DNA from: Ensifer adhaerens
GTDB lineage: Bacteria > Pseudomonadota > Alphaproteobacteria > Rhizobiales > Rhizobiaceae
Assembly (NCBI RefSeq): GCF_013283195.1
Contig: NZ_JABEKT010000003.1
Location: 312,604 to 376,603 of the forward strand
Direction: 5' to 3'
DNA: 64,000 nucleotides
A model generated the notes under the pieces. That model was given only the letters and a program-made list of their open reading frames with translations, searched no databases and had not been told where the DNA came from. Below, piece after piece: positions 1 to 9,020 of this stretch. Every line of letters starts with the position of its first letter. Position 1 is the stretch's first letter. The translations under genes and the position numbers were made by a program.

Positions 1-117
1 ACCTGCAGGATTTGGCGCGGCGCGCCCGACCAGGCATCGCATTCGCGGTCAAGGCAGGGCCAGGCCAGTAGGGGTTCGGCAGACTGGCCGGTCCCACAAT
101 TTCGTTCTGGAACAAAG

Positions 118-147
118 GAGGCGACCCCGCTGCTCTGGGGTCGCCGC
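118..147 (-). terminator. Hairpin downstream of the arylsulfatase gene
   Basis: A perfect 9-bp stem, GGCGACCCC at 120-128 and GGGGTCGCC at 137-145, with an 8-nt loop. It sits ten bases beyond the minus-strand stop codon of the arylsulfatase. On the minus strand the stem is followed by a pyrimidine-rich stretch (TCCTTTGTT) rather than a clean T run, so rho-independent termination is likely but not certain. Confidence 0.65.
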
Positions 148-154
148 GGGGACG

Positions 155-1822
155 TCAGTTGCCGGTCGGGATCGGAATATTGACGCCCTCCTTTGCAAGT
201 GAGTCCCGGACCCATTGGAAGCGCTCGTAATCCGAAAGAGTGATGGGACCATTGTAGGTTAGGCTCTGCGGCTTCCGCGGTGGATACTGCACGTATGTGG
301 CCATGATCTTCTTCAATTCTTCGCCCATGACCACGCCCATCCAGGTCCGTTCCGTAAAGTTGTTCATGAAGATGTCGTAGCGTTCCTGCGGGTCCTGCCA
401 CAGGTCAAACACTTGAGGTACTGTGGCGACATATTTCTCCGCGCCCTTCCAGCCGAGGTTCGAGTCGACGGCCAGCCCGCCGGTCGAGGCTCCGTCATCG
501 CCACGGATATTGAAGGCAAACTTGTAGTTGTTGACGCGAATCGCTCCGGGGGAGAGCTCGTTCTCGGTAAAGTAGAACCATGATTTGCGCGCAGACTTAC
601 CGTTGCCAAGAAGGATCGGCGACATGTCATAGCTGTCGAAGATGATTGGCTTGTCTTCTCGGTCCTTATCGGGCAGCGGCACCCCGCCAATTGCGGCGAA
701 TGTCGCCATAAGATCGAGGCCGCCAACTATGTCGTGATTCTTTGCTCGTGGCTTGATTTTGCCAGGCCACACGGCGATCGCGGGAACGCGATTGCCGCCC
801 TCGCGCAAGGTGCCCTTGCTGCCGCGGAACGGCGTATATCCGGCATCCGGATAAACGTCCTGCCAGGCTCCGTTGTCCGTCGTGTAGAAGACCAGGGTGT
901 TCCTATCGAGACCGGTTTCACGGAGCTTGTCCATGATCCTGCCGATGTGCGTGTCGAGTTCCACGACCGAGTCCGCATATTTGCTCTTCGACAGGGACTT
1001 ATGTTGGAACTCGGGAGCAGGAAGGTTCGGCTGGTGCACCTTCATGAAGTTCACGTTGATGAAGAACGGTTGATCGGGCTTCTTGGCAGCCGTATCAAGG
1101 AATTCGAGTGCCGCCTTTTCGACATAACCGTCGAAATAGGGGATGCCGACAACGCCCTCCTTGCCGTCGATCACCGGCGTGTCGACGTACTGGCCGTTGA
1201 TCTTGAAGTCCTCGGTCACCGGCCCGCCGGCTTTGCCTGACAGCGCTCCTTTGGTCACCTTCTGGAACATGGCCCTAAGTTCGGGATCCATGTCCGGGAA
1301 CCAGGTCGGATCGGCATAGGTGTAGGCGTTGAGGTGGTAAAGACCGACATATTTCATTTCATCGTAGCCCTGTGCAGTGGGCATCGCATAGTCTGCCTCG
1401 CCGAGATGCCACTTGCCGGTAAAGTAGGTGTGGTATCCGCCGCGCTTCAGCACTGACGCCAGCGTCCATTCCGCTGCCGGAAGACCACCCCCCTGGCCCT
1501 GGAATGCCACGGTGGTCATACCGCTGCGGTTCGGAATCCGCCCGGTCTGCATGGCCGCGCGGCCAGGTGTGCAACTCGGCTGGGCATAGAAGGAAAAGAA
1601 CGTCATGCCTTCCTCGGCCAATCGGTCAATGTTAGGAGTTGGCATGCCGCGACCTTCGCCACCGCCGTAAGGGCCGAGATCGCCATAGCCGGTGTCGTCG
1701 GAGACGATGAACAGGATGTTGGGCCTTGGTTGCACTTCCTGGGCCTGCAGGGGGAATGCGGTACACCAGAGAACGGTTGAAGCAAACAATGCTCCAACGC
1801 CGCAGATGATCCTAGGATTCAT
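155..1822 (-). CDS. Secreted arylsulfatase (formylglycine sulfatase family)
   Basis: Hydrolyses sulfate esters in the periplasm (family knowledge); the natural substrate cannot be read from sequence. The 555-residue protein opens with a signal peptide (residues 1-28, ending QAQ). It has the metal-binding Asp pair at 42-43 (VSDDTGYGD) and the sulfatase signature CTPGRAAMQTG starting at Cys84, which fits C-x-P-x-R-x4-T-G, the site converted to formylglycine by a sulfatase-modifying enzyme not seen in this window. The start at 1822 is chosen over an upstream in-frame ATG because GGAGGA lies a few bases before it and the signal peptide begins there. It diverges from a sensor kinase gene, and two broken sulfatase copies lie downstream of that kinase operon, so the locus was once richer in sulfatases. 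Confidence 0.93.
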   Translation of the reverse strand: MNPRIICGVGALFASTVLWCTAFPLQAQEVQPRPNILFIVSDDTGYGDLGPYGGGEGRGMPTPNIDRLAEEGMTFFSFYAQPSCTPGRAAMQTGRIPNRSGMTTVAFQGQGGGLPAAEWTLASVLKRGGYHTYFTGKWHLGEADYAMPTAQGYDEMKYVGLYHLNAYTYADPTWFPDMDPELRAMFQKVTKGALSGKAGGPVTEDFKINGQYVDTPVIDGKEGVVGIPYFDGYVEKAALEFLDTAAKKPDQPFFINVNFMKVHQPNLPAPEFQHKSLSKSKYADSVVELDTHIGRIMDKLRETGLDRNTLVFYTTDNGAWQDVYPDAGYTPFRGSKGTLREGGNRVPAIAVWPGKIKPRAKNHDIVGGLDLMATFAAIGGVPLPDKDREDKPIIFDSYDMSPILLGNGKSARKSWFYFTENELSPGAIRVNNYKFAFNIRGDDGASTGGLAVDSNLGWKGAEKYVATVPQVFDLWQDPQERYDIFMNNFTERTWMGVVMGEELKKIMATYVQYPPRKPQSLTYNGPITLSDYERFQWVRDSLAKEGVNIPIPTGN

Positions 1823-1967
1823 TTCGAGTCCTCCGTTGAGATCTCCGGTTGAACGGTGATTCACCGAGGCGCACGTAGACAAACGCCGCCGTGCGCTACT
1901 CACTAAGAAATCAATCCAAACAACTGGAGCAATATCGAGATTCGGACGCGTTTCGATCGGAACGACA

Positions 1968-1991
1968 TAACCCGAGCCTCCGTCCGGGTTA
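1968..1991. promoter_or_regulatory. Inverted repeat in the sulfatase/kinase divergent promoter region
   Basis: The 329-bp stretch 1823-2151 holds no gene and separates the divergent arylsulfatase and histidine kinase genes. Within it TAACCCG (1968-1974) and CGGGTTA (1985-1991) form perfect 7-bp arms around a 10-nt spacer. Position and symmetry suggest a binding site, perhaps for the response regulator encoded at 4032. That is inference from location only. Confidence 0.35.
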
Positions 1992-2151
1992 CGAACGACA
2001 CTCGTGGCGAGCATCCTACCGAACGAGGCGCCGCAGCGCTATTGTACCTTGGGGCAGCGATTCCAGATTGTGATCTTTCTTGACTCCATTGGGTGAGTTG
2101 TAAGGGAAACGCGGCTTTGCTATTTGTCGACGAGCTTCTCGGGGCAAGGCG

Positions 2152-4035
2152 ATGGGCTTGGTGCGCAATTGGACGACGCGATCGCGCCAGCTCGGGTGGC
2201 GAGCGGTTTTCTGCTGCATGTTCCTTGTAACGATTGCTGCGGTGCCATCCGCGTCTATGGAGATCGTGGGCCGCATTCCACGTGTTCTCATTCTCTACCC
2301 GTATGACGAACGAATAGCCGCGACGACTGCCGCCGGAGAGGCCGTGAGAACGCGACTTCTCGACGCGACCAACGGAAAGATCGATCTCTTCTCCGAGTTT
2401 CTCGATCTTTCAAGGTTCCCAGAAACAAAGCACGTTGGCCGCATGGCCGTGTACCTTTCGGCCAAGTATGCGGATCGTCGCCCCGATGTGGTGATTGCGC
2501 TCGGCGAAGAATCGGCGCGATTCATCTCTGTGAACTGTAAGGACCTTGCGGAGGATGCAAGGATAGTCGTCGCCGGCTTCAGCAGGTCCACCGCCGAAGA
2601 AATTGACCTGCCGAAGGATGTGATCGGAGCTTTCAGCGAGTTTCACATCGTCAAGACTGCGGAGATGGCACGCGGACTCCAGCCGGAGGCGCGGAATCTT
2701 TTCATTATCGGAGGATCATCAGAATTCGACCGTTCGTGGCTCGCCACCGCGCGAGCCGATCTTGCGGCTTTTTCCAAGGATTATGAGACAGCCTACTTGA
2801 CGGACTTGACGATCGACGAGTTTACCAAGCGGGCCGCGGAGTTTCCCATTGACAGCATCGTACTGGCCCTGACGATCTTCAAAGACCGTACCGGGCGCAA
2901 TTTCATTCCGCGCGAAGCCATCAAGCAGATATCGAAGTCTGCCAGCGCGCCGATCTACGGTCCGTATCCAACCTACATCGACTACGGCGTCGTCGGAGGC
3001 AATGTGGTCACATTCGAGTCCCTGGGCATGACAGCCGCCAACCTCGCGCTCGATGCAATCGCCGGCAAGCCGATTTCCCATCGCGAGTCGCCTCAAACAT
3101 ATGTCGCCGACGCGCGACAGCTCCAGCGCTGGGGGTTGTCGGACAAGAACCTTCCTCCTGACACTGTTCTCTTGTTCAAGGAGCCGACCTTCTGGGAACA
3201 GTACTGGTTCGTCACTGTCGCGGCGCTTGCCGTCATCACGCTACAGGGCACGGTCATTGCTGGACTTCTCATCGAACGCCGCCGGCGGCGAGCGGCGGAG
3301 ATCGAATCGCGCCGTCGGCTCCTTGAAGTTGTTCATCTCAATCAGTCCGCAACAGCTGGCGCGCTCTCGGCGTCGATCGCGCATGAACTCAACCAGCCTC
3401 TGGGTGCCATCCGCAGCAATGCCGAGGCGGCGTCGGTCATTCTCCGGTCCGCGCGGCCCGATCTGGATCTGATCGAGCAGATACTCGTAGACATTCAAGA
3501 CGACGATCAGCGCGCCCATGACGTGATTTCCCGGCTGAGAGGCCTGCTCAAGAAACGGGGCGAGATTGACTGGCAGGAGTTCGACCTCAACGATGTGGCG
3601 TCTAGTGCGATCAGGATCCTTCGCGGTGAGGCCGAGCGCAGGGGCGTTGAAGTCAGTTCCAACCGGGCTTCGAGAAAGCTGCCGGTCCGAGCCGACCGGG
3701 TTCATGTGCAGCAGGTCATTCTCAACCTCGCGATCAACGGGATGGACGCAATGCTGGACGTGGGGGGGACGGAAAGGAGACTGACACTCGAAACAACGCT
3801 AACGAAGGATTCCGAGGTAGAGCTGTCGGTTTCCGATACGGGCCGCGGCGTCCCGGACGAACAACTCGCCAGTATTTTCCAGCCGTTCTATACTACAAAG
3901 CCGACTGGAACGGGGCTTGGCCTTTCCATCGCGCGCGCGATAGTCGAAACCTATGGCGGCAAGATCTGGGCCGCCAACCGACCCGAGGGCGGAGCGGTAT
4001 TTCGTGTTGTGCTGCCTCTCGCACGAACTGGATGA
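2152..4035 (+). CDS. Sensor histidine kinase with periplasmic ABC-binding-protein-like sensor domain
   Basis: A 627-residue membrane sensor that should autophosphorylate and pass phosphate to the FixJ-type regulator encoded immediately after it. Residues 15-36 are a signal anchor. Residues about 45-345 resemble the ABC substrate-binding (ABC_sub_bind) fold, suggesting ligand sensing in the periplasm. A second membrane segment spans about 351-374. The HisKA region has SIAHELNQPLGA with phospho-acceptor His411. The ATPase domain has an N box near 524-531 (NLAINGMDAM), a G1 box (DTGRGVPDE) and a G2 box (TGLGLSIA). The stop overlaps the next start as ATGA, so kinase and regulator are translationally coupled. 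The ligand is unknown; the neighbouring sulfatase makes a sulfated or aromatic compound plausible, but that is a guess. Confidence 0.9.
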   Translation: MGLVRNWTTRSRQLGWRAVFCCMFLVTIAAVPSASMEIVGRIPRVLILYPYDERIAATTAAGEAVRTRLLDATNGKIDLFSEFLDLSRFPETKHVGRMAVYLSAKYADRRPDVVIALGEESARFISVNCKDLAEDARIVVAGFSRSTAEEIDLPKDVIGAFSEFHIVKTAEMARGLQPEARNLFIIGGSSEFDRSWLATARADLAAFSKDYETAYLTDLTIDEFTKRAAEFPIDSIVLALTIFKDRTGRNFIPREAIKQISKSASAPIYGPYPTYIDYGVVGGNVVTFESLGMTAANLALDAIAGKPISHRESPQTYVADARQLQRWGLSDKNLPPDTVLLFKEPTFWEQYWFVTVAALAVITLQGTVIAGLLIERRRRRAAEIESRRRLLEVVHLNQSATAGALSASIAHELNQPLGAIRSNAEAASVILRSARPDLDLIEQILVDIQDDDQRAHDVISRLRGLLKKRGEIDWQEFDLNDVASSAIRILRGEAERRGVEVSSNRASRKLPVRADRVHVQQVILNLAINGMDAMLDVGGTERRLTLETTLTKDSEVELSVSDTGRGVPDEQLASIFQPFYTTKPTGTGLGLSIARAIVETYGGKIWAANRPEGGAVFRVVLPLARTG

Positions 4036-4673
4036 AGCAATTGGAACCCGTCGTTCACATCGTCGATGACGACCAGTCCTTCCGCACAGCAGTCGGACGG
4101 CTGCTTTCGGCGTCCGGGTACCGCGTTTCCCTCTATGAGTCAGGCGATCAGTTTCTAACGCAGTCGCCGGACGCCGAGCCTGGCTGCGTCCTCCTTGACC
4201 TCGGTCTGCCTGGCCTCAGCGGCCTGGAATTGCAGGCCAGACTCGCCGAGAAAGCGCCGCTGCTGGCGATCGTGTTTCTGACGGGGCAAGGCGACGTCAG
4301 GACAAGCGTTCAGGCCATGAAGGCGGGCGCTGAGGATTTCCTGGAAAAACCAACCCCCCGAGACGCACTGCTGGAGGCCGTCGAGCGGGCCTTGCGCCGT
4401 TGCGAGACGCGGCGTCTCGAGCAGGGCCGCCTCCATGCCCTTCGCAGACGTCTGGCGAATCTGACGCCACGTGAGTTCGAGGTGTTTGGCCTCATCGTCC
4501 GCGGCAAGCTCAACAAGCAGATCGCCCATGCCCTCGGCACGTCCGAACGTACGGTCAAGGCACACCGTCACAACGTCATGGAAAAGCTTGGGGCGGGGTC
4601 GTTGGCAGAGACGGTGTCGATCGCCGAGAGACTAGGGCTTGTCGATGCCACGGCGGATCCGCTGCGACGGTAG
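4032..4673 (+). CDS. FixJ/NarL-type response regulator (receiver + LuxR HTH)
   Basis: A 213-residue two-domain regulator, the likely partner of the upstream kinase because their genes overlap by four bases. The receiver has the acidic cluster at residues 12-14, phospho-acceptor Asp56 (VLLDLGLPG), Thr84 and Lys106 (EKP). The C-terminal LuxR-type helix-turn-helix (about 148-205) contains LTPREFEVF and TSERTVKAHRHNVMEKL. The order resembles FixJ and TtrR regulators. Its targets probably include the divergent arylsulfatase, but no site is proven. Confidence 0.92.
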   Translation: MKQLEPVVHIVDDDQSFRTAVGRLLSASGYRVSLYESGDQFLTQSPDAEPGCVLLDLGLPGLSGLELQARLAEKAPLLAIVFLTGQGDVRTSVQAMKAGAEDFLEKPTPRDALLEAVERALRRCETRRLEQGRLHALRRRLANLTPREFEVFGLIVRGKLNKQIAHALGTSERTVKAHRHNVMEKLGAGSLAETVSIAERLGLVDATADPLRR

Positions 4674-4749
4674 CTAACTGACCGGCTCTTCACCAAAGGA
4701 CAATAGCCAGCCCTCGACGTCGGTCATATCGTCATGATCGGGGCTGGTC

Positions 4750-5166
4750 ATGCTTTTCGCATGGGCTCCAGAAAGGCGTCAATTGGAAAGCCCATCCCGC
4801 ACAGTCGCTGTCGTCGAAGACGATCCAAGCATGCGCAGGAGCGTCGAACGATTGTTGAACGCAAATGGTTTTGCGACCGAAGGACATTCGTCCGCGGAGG
4901 CCTTTCTCAGCCGTGCCAATGCAAGCCGGATTGGCTGTGTGGTGCTCGATATCCACCTGGGTGGTATGTCCGGTGTCGAACTCTGGCACCGCCTCAAGGG
5001 TTCCGGAGTCGATCTCTCGGTCATCTTCATCACCGCCGTGGAGGATGAAGCCCTGGAACTGGAGGCTGTCAAGGCGGGCTGCGTGGCGTATCTGCACAAG
5101 CCGTTCCCAGCCGAATTGTTGATCAGCGCCGTCAACAGAGCATTGACGGTTTCGTCAGGCGATTGA
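4750..5166 (+). CDS. Stand-alone receiver-domain response regulator
   Basis: A 138-residue protein made almost only of a CheY-like receiver: acidic residues at 23-25 (VVEDDPS), phospho-acceptor Asp67 (VLDIHLGG), Thr95 and Lys117 (HKPF). There is no output domain; translation ends at residue 138 without an HTH. It may be a phosphate sink or modulator for the preceding kinase, or a FixJ-type protein that lost its DNA-binding half. It lies 76 bp after the LuxR-type regulator on the same strand, so it is probably co-transcribed. The start is the first ATG in a frame with good receiver homology; no strong ribosome site was seen. Confidence 0.82.
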   Translation: MLFAWAPERRQLESPSRTVAVVEDDPSMRRSVERLLNANGFATEGHSSAEAFLSRANASRIGCVVLDIHLGGMSGVELWHRLKGSGVDLSVIFITAVEDEALELEAVKAGCVAYLHKPFPAELLISAVNRALTVSSGD

Positions 5167-5314
5167 AGAGGTTGGGCCTGCTTCTCCAAGGGGCAATAGG
5201 CAGGGCGCATGACATGAGGGCAACGGAGAGTGCAACGCGGCAGGCAATAGGAGCGGCGATCAGACGCTAACGTTGCGGCGTTTCGGAACGATAGCCAACA
5301 CGTGGAGACGCAGC

Positions 5315-5845
5315 ATGAAATGGCTCAGATTTTGGCTGCGAATGCGCGAAGCATTGGCGATTGGGTCGTGTCTCATTGCTCCTTCGTTGCCTATCGAAAC
5401 CGCATCTGCGCAGCACTCGCCGCCAAACATCCTCTTGGTCCTCGCCGACAACATCGGCGTCGACGGCGGCGGGGAGCTGCACGGGTCGCCGACGCCGCGC
5501 ATCGACCGGCTCGCCGCAGAGGGCCTGCGGCTGACGCAGTTCCTGGTCGAGCCATCCTGGAAGCAATTCCGGGCCTATTTCGCCGACGTGGCGCCCGGCC
5601 GCATCGGCCTTGGCGGCGCAACGCTCCTGGGCGGAGAGGGAAGCAGTGCCGCACCGATGAACGGCCACCAAAAGGTGTTCAACATGGAGTCGGATCCGTC
5701 CGAAGAGCACAATATCGACGAGATGCACAACTGGGTCCTCGGCACGGTGTTGAAAAACGGTGGAGGAATACAAGGCGAGCCTCGCGCGGTCACCCAATCC
5801 GCCCGCCGCGAACATGACGAGGTTCTGAACGTCAATACGTTTTGA
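5315..5845 (+). pseudogene. Arylsulfatase remnant with the catalytic core deleted
   Basis: An open frame that joins the two ends of a sulfatase. It begins with a signal-peptide-like segment and a sulfatase start (PNILLVLADNIG, then TPRIDRLAAEGLRLTQF). It then jumps at about nucleotide 5560 to a typical C-terminal part (YFADVAPGR, KVFNMESDP, EEHNIDEM). Everything between, including the C-x-P-x-R formylglycine motif and most metal and sulfate ligands, is missing. The metal Asp pair is also altered (ADN rather than SDD). The frame stays open, so a short protein could be made, but sulfatase activity is not expected. The C-terminal part is close to that of the remnant at 6317-6812, so both derive from related genes. 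Confidence 0.75.
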
Positions 5846-6023
5846 AGGCGGGCGCTTTTTTGGTTTGAACGCGATCAAATGCCACCGACGGCGTCACGCC
5901 GATCTAGGTCGAGGGCCGACTAAGGACCATAGGTCGCTTCAGCCGCTCACCGCTGCCAGTGGATCGGATTGGAGAAGAGGCCGCCACCTGAGAAATGATA
6001 GCAGCGCGCTAGGGACGATAAGG

Positions 6024-6812
6024 ATGCCGACGGACGCCAGATGGAAAGATGCGCGTGATGAAGGGAGACGCAAGGACCACCGGCCCGAAAAATTGCTCTT
6101 CCGCCTGGAGGCCCAGCGCATCTGCCTCGAATGGGCCTTCAGAGAGATAGCCGGCCGTCCGGGCATTGTGTTCGAGATGGGTCTGGGTCACGGTCGCACC
6201 TACGACCACTTGCGCATCCATCTCCCGGAGCGCGAGATCTATGTGCTGGATCGCTACCCCATCCACCGGGCGCGCGCCAGGACACGTATTTTCTCTACGC
6301 CGATAGGCCCCGCTGATCCGCTGGCCGCAACGGATCAAGCCGCGATCCTCCTACGCGATGTTCTCGATCATGGACTTCTTCCCGACGCAAAGCTTGCGGG
6401 CGGCAAGGTGCCGGACGACCGGCCGTTCGACGGGATCGACCAGAGCGACCGGCTGCTCGGCGACAATGACAGCGGACATCGCGAGCATTTGCTGACCTTC
6501 GTCGGATCCGACCTGATCGCCGTCCGCTGGAAGCAAGCCTATTTCGCCGACGTGGCGTCCGGCTGCGGCGGCCCTGGCGGCGCAACGCTCCTGGGCGGAG
6601 AGGGAAGCAGCGCCGCACCGATGAACAGCTATCCGAAGGTGTTCAACATCGATTCGGACCCGCATGAAGAGCGCAATTTCGCTAAGATGTACAACTGGGT
6701 CCTCGGGCCGGGGTTGAAGACGGTGGAGGCCCTGGATGATGCGTTGAAATCTGCAAGCCGGCGGCATAGCCACAATAATGGAACTCACGGCGCGATTTCT
6801 AATAATCTATGA
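6024..6812 (+). pseudogene. Chimeric remnant: truncated methyltransferase joined to a frameshifted sulfatase end
   Basis: The first part (about 6024-6290) reads like the N-terminus of a class I SAM-dependent methyltransferase, with a glycine-rich loop VFEMGLGHGRTYDHL and the following acidic YVLDRYP. Homology then stops. From about 6317 the DNA encodes a sulfatase C-terminal half. WPQRIKPRSSYAMFSIMDFF is legible in the +1 frame, and LAGGKVPDDRPFDGIDQSD continues in the main frame, so a frameshift lies near 6395. The tail (YFADVASG, KVFNIDSDP, YNWVLGP) parallels the previous remnant. Neither half is complete, so this is best treated as non-functional. Confidence 0.7.
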
Positions 6813-7006
6813 CCTTGTTCGGCAAATTGTCATCACTTTCGACCGAAAAATAAAGTGAATAGGTGGCTCAAGCGCTAGCTTGGTCATCGGCCTGTGCCCG
6901 ATGAATTTCGTCAGGTTGACCCGACGATTGGAAAAGACGGCGCCTCCACAGGGGCACGACGGTTATGCGCGCTGCGGGCAACTGGTGCCCCGCAGCGCCG
7001 GCGATC

Positions 7007-7849
7007 CTACTTCAACCGGACCAGCAATTCCTGAGCTACGGCCGGGGCCGATGCGGGATTCTGTCCGGTAATCAGCTCGCGGTCGGTCACGACATGGGCC
7101 GAGAACGCAGCGTCAGCCTGACTATATCGCCCGCCCGCCTGCGTGAGCGCATCCTGCGGATAGAATTTCATCTCACCGCCACCCAGTAGGCCTTTGGCCA
7201 TTTCTTCTTCCTGGTTGCTGAAGACGGTGAAACGATAGCCGGCATAAGCCCACTCTGTGTGCGGCTTTGCTTTTCCACTCGTCGCAAACTCACTGACAAA
7301 CGCTTGAGCGTCGGGCAGCGTCGACAGCAGAGCGATAGGACCATGGCAGGCCAAGGCGGTCGGCTTGCCGTTTTCATGGAAGTCCGTCAGCAGCTTGCCG
7401 AGTTCGGAACTCGCCAGAAGATCCTGCATGGGTGCGTGACCGCCAGGCACATAGACCGCGTCGAAATGGTCGTAACCGATCTGCTCGACCCGCGCGAGGC
7501 TGATGACCGGCGACTTCTCACTCGACATCAGGTTCAGTTCCGACAGCTGTGCCTCACTGGCTTTCATCGCCGCTTCGTCACCGCCGAAATACATCTTGTC
7601 GATGGAAGTCACGTCAACGAAAGGCGCAGTCCCCTTCGGCGTGGCAAAAGTGACTTTATGGCCGGCGTCGAGCAGCGCCTTCACGGGCTGCATCAGTTCG
7701 TTGAGGTAAAATCCGGTTTTGAACACCTTGCCGTCTTTCAAATCAAGACGGTCGGAATCGGACAGGACGATCAATACGTTTGCAGCATGGGCGGTTAAGG
7801 TGCTGGCACTTAGTGCAAGCGCGATACCGAGGGTGCGAAGAAGGTTCAC
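7007..7849 (-). CDS. Exported DJ-1/PfpI-family protein
   Basis: A 280-residue protein of the type 1 glutamine-amidotransferase-like (DJ-1/PfpI) superfamily, whose members act as glyoxalase III, deglycase, protease-like or chaperone proteins. A signal peptide covers residues 1-22 (ending AHA), so it should act in the periplasm, which is unusual for this mostly cytosolic family. The nucleophile elbow is TALACHGP with Cys168, and PGGHAPMQDL earlier is the usual glycine-rich loop. It heads toward the end of a minus-strand run that includes a small monooxygenase and an SDR, consistent with detoxification of reactive carbonyls. The exact reaction is not determined. Confidence 0.87.
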   Translation of the reverse strand: MNLLRTLGIALALSASTLTAHAANVLIVLSDSDRLDLKDGKVFKTGFYLNELMQPVKALLDAGHKVTFATPKGTAPFVDVTSIDKMYFGGDEAAMKASEAQLSELNLMSSEKSPVISLARVEQIGYDHFDAVYVPGGHAPMQDLLASSELGKLLTDFHENGKPTALACHGPIALLSTLPDAQAFVSEFATSGKAKPHTEWAYAGYRFTVFSNQEEEMAKGLLGGGEMKFYPQDALTQAGGRYSQADAAFSAHVVTDRELITGQNPASAPAVAQELLVRLK

Positions 7850-7904
7850 GGGTTTAGCTCCGAATGTGAGAAAATCTGGTGGGGAATGAAAAGGTGGATG
7901 CCTC

Positions 7905-8207
7905 TCAGCCAGCGACCTTGGTCAGCCGATGCAGAGCAAAGTCGGCGAGATATTCGCCGACGCCGCTCGCCTGGAAGCGCTGCATGGCGGCGCCCTGCAT
8001 ATGGGCACGCCATTGCTCTTCGCTTGCCCAGGTTTCGACGAAGATGCGAACGCGTCCATCATCGAGCGACTGATGCAGTTCGTAGCGAAGGCAGCCGTCT
8101 TCGGCCAAGGTCTCGGCAACGAGCTTTTCCTGGGCGGTCCCAAGGGCCGCCTCCTTGCCGGGCTTTGCCGTGGTGATGGCGATGATGGTCAGAGCTGTGT
8201 TCGACAT
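7905..8207 (-). CDS. Antibiotic-biosynthesis-monooxygenase-fold protein (putative quinol monooxygenase)
   Basis: A 100-residue single-domain ABM/YgiN-type protein with the expected KPGKEAAL start, CLRYELHQS strand and FVETWASEEQWRAHM. Related proteins oxidise quinols or act on small aromatic or reactive molecules without a cofactor. The start at 8207 (MSNTALTI) is preferred to an upstream in-frame ATG because GAAAGG precedes it. It is 13 bp from the SDR gene upstream on the same strand, so the two are co-transcribed. Confidence 0.85.
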   Translation of the reverse strand: MSNTALTIIAITTAKPGKEAALGTAQEKLVAETLAEDGCLRYELHQSLDDGRVRIFVETWASEEQWRAHMQGAAMQRFQASGVGEYLADFALHRLTKVAG

Positions 8208-8220
8208 TGCAAAACCTTTC

Positions 8221-9012
8221 TCAGGAGATGGTGTTGACGAGGCCGCCTTCAGCACGAAGGGCTGCGCCGTTGGTCGCCGATGAACGGGGGCTGGCGAGAT
8301 AGGCGACGAGGTTTGCCACCTCCTCCGCTTCCACCATGCGCTGGAGGATTGATGCCGAGCGGGCAGTGGCGAAGAATTCCACCTCGATTTGCTTGATCGG
8401 TGCCGATGGATCGCTTGCCTGGCTGCGCAGGAAGGCCTCTATCCCTTCCGAGCGGGTCGGCCCAGGGAGAACGGAATTGACGGTAACGTTGGTGCCACGG
8501 GTCATCTGCGCCAACCCGCGCGACACCGAGAGCTGCGCCGTTTTGGTCATTCCGTAGTGGATCATATCGCCGGGGATGGCGAGGCCCGCCTCACTTGAGA
8601 TGAAGACGATGCGTCCCCAGTTGCGATCCAGCATGCCGGGAAGAAAGGCGCGTGACAGCCGGACGCCACTCATGACGTTGACGTCGAACAGATAGCTCCA
8701 GTCGGCATCGGGGATATCGCCGAAGGCCTTGCTCTCGTAGATGCCGAGATTGTTGACGAGAATATCGATTAATGGTTCCGCTTCGGCAATGATCGCGGCA
8801 CCCTCGGTGCTGGCCGCGTCAGCAAGAATGCCTGTGATCTCGGCTCCGCCGGATGTTTTAATAGCAGCGAGCGCGTTGTCGAGTTTGGCACGGTCGCGTC
8901 CCGTGATGACGACGCGTGCGCCCTCAGTGGCGAGCGTGCGGGCGATTTCGAGACCGATGCCGGCGGTGGCGCCGGTCACGAGGGCGGTCTTCCCATTGAG
9001 TTGCAGATCCAT
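8221..9012 (-). CDS. SDR-family oxidoreductase
   Basis: A 263-residue classical short-chain dehydrogenase/reductase. It shows the cofactor motif TGATAGIG (residues 14-21), NNLG at 87-90, catalytic Ser139/140, Tyr153 and Lys157 (YGMTK). The Arg40 after the second strand (ITGRDRAKL) favours NADP(H). The substrate is unknown. It is the first gene of the SDR-monooxygenase-DJ-1 set and diverges from a LysR gene at 9111, which probably regulates it. Confidence 0.92.
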   Translation of the reverse strand: MDLQLNGKTALVTGATAGIGLEIARTLATEGARVVITGRDRAKLDNALAAIKTSGGAEITGILADAASTEGAAIIAEAEPLIDILVNNLGIYESKAFGDIPDADWSYLFDVNVMSGVRLSRAFLPGMLDRNWGRIVFISSEAGLAIPGDMIHYGMTKTAQLSVSRGLAQMTRGTNVTVNSVLPGPTRSEGIEAFLRSQASDPSAPIKQIEVEFFATARSASILQRMVEAEEVANLVAYLASPRSSATNGAALRAEGGLVNTIS

Positions 9013-9020
9013 ATCCGTGT

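Noticed and set aside
1823..2014. Longer start for the arylsulfatase
   Set aside because: It would put 64 residues before the signal peptide; the ATG at 1822 has a strong GGAGGA.
6880..7071. Small plus-strand frame between the sulfatase relic and the DJ-1 gene
   Set aside because: No ribosome site, partly antisense to the DJ-1 gene, no recognisable domain.
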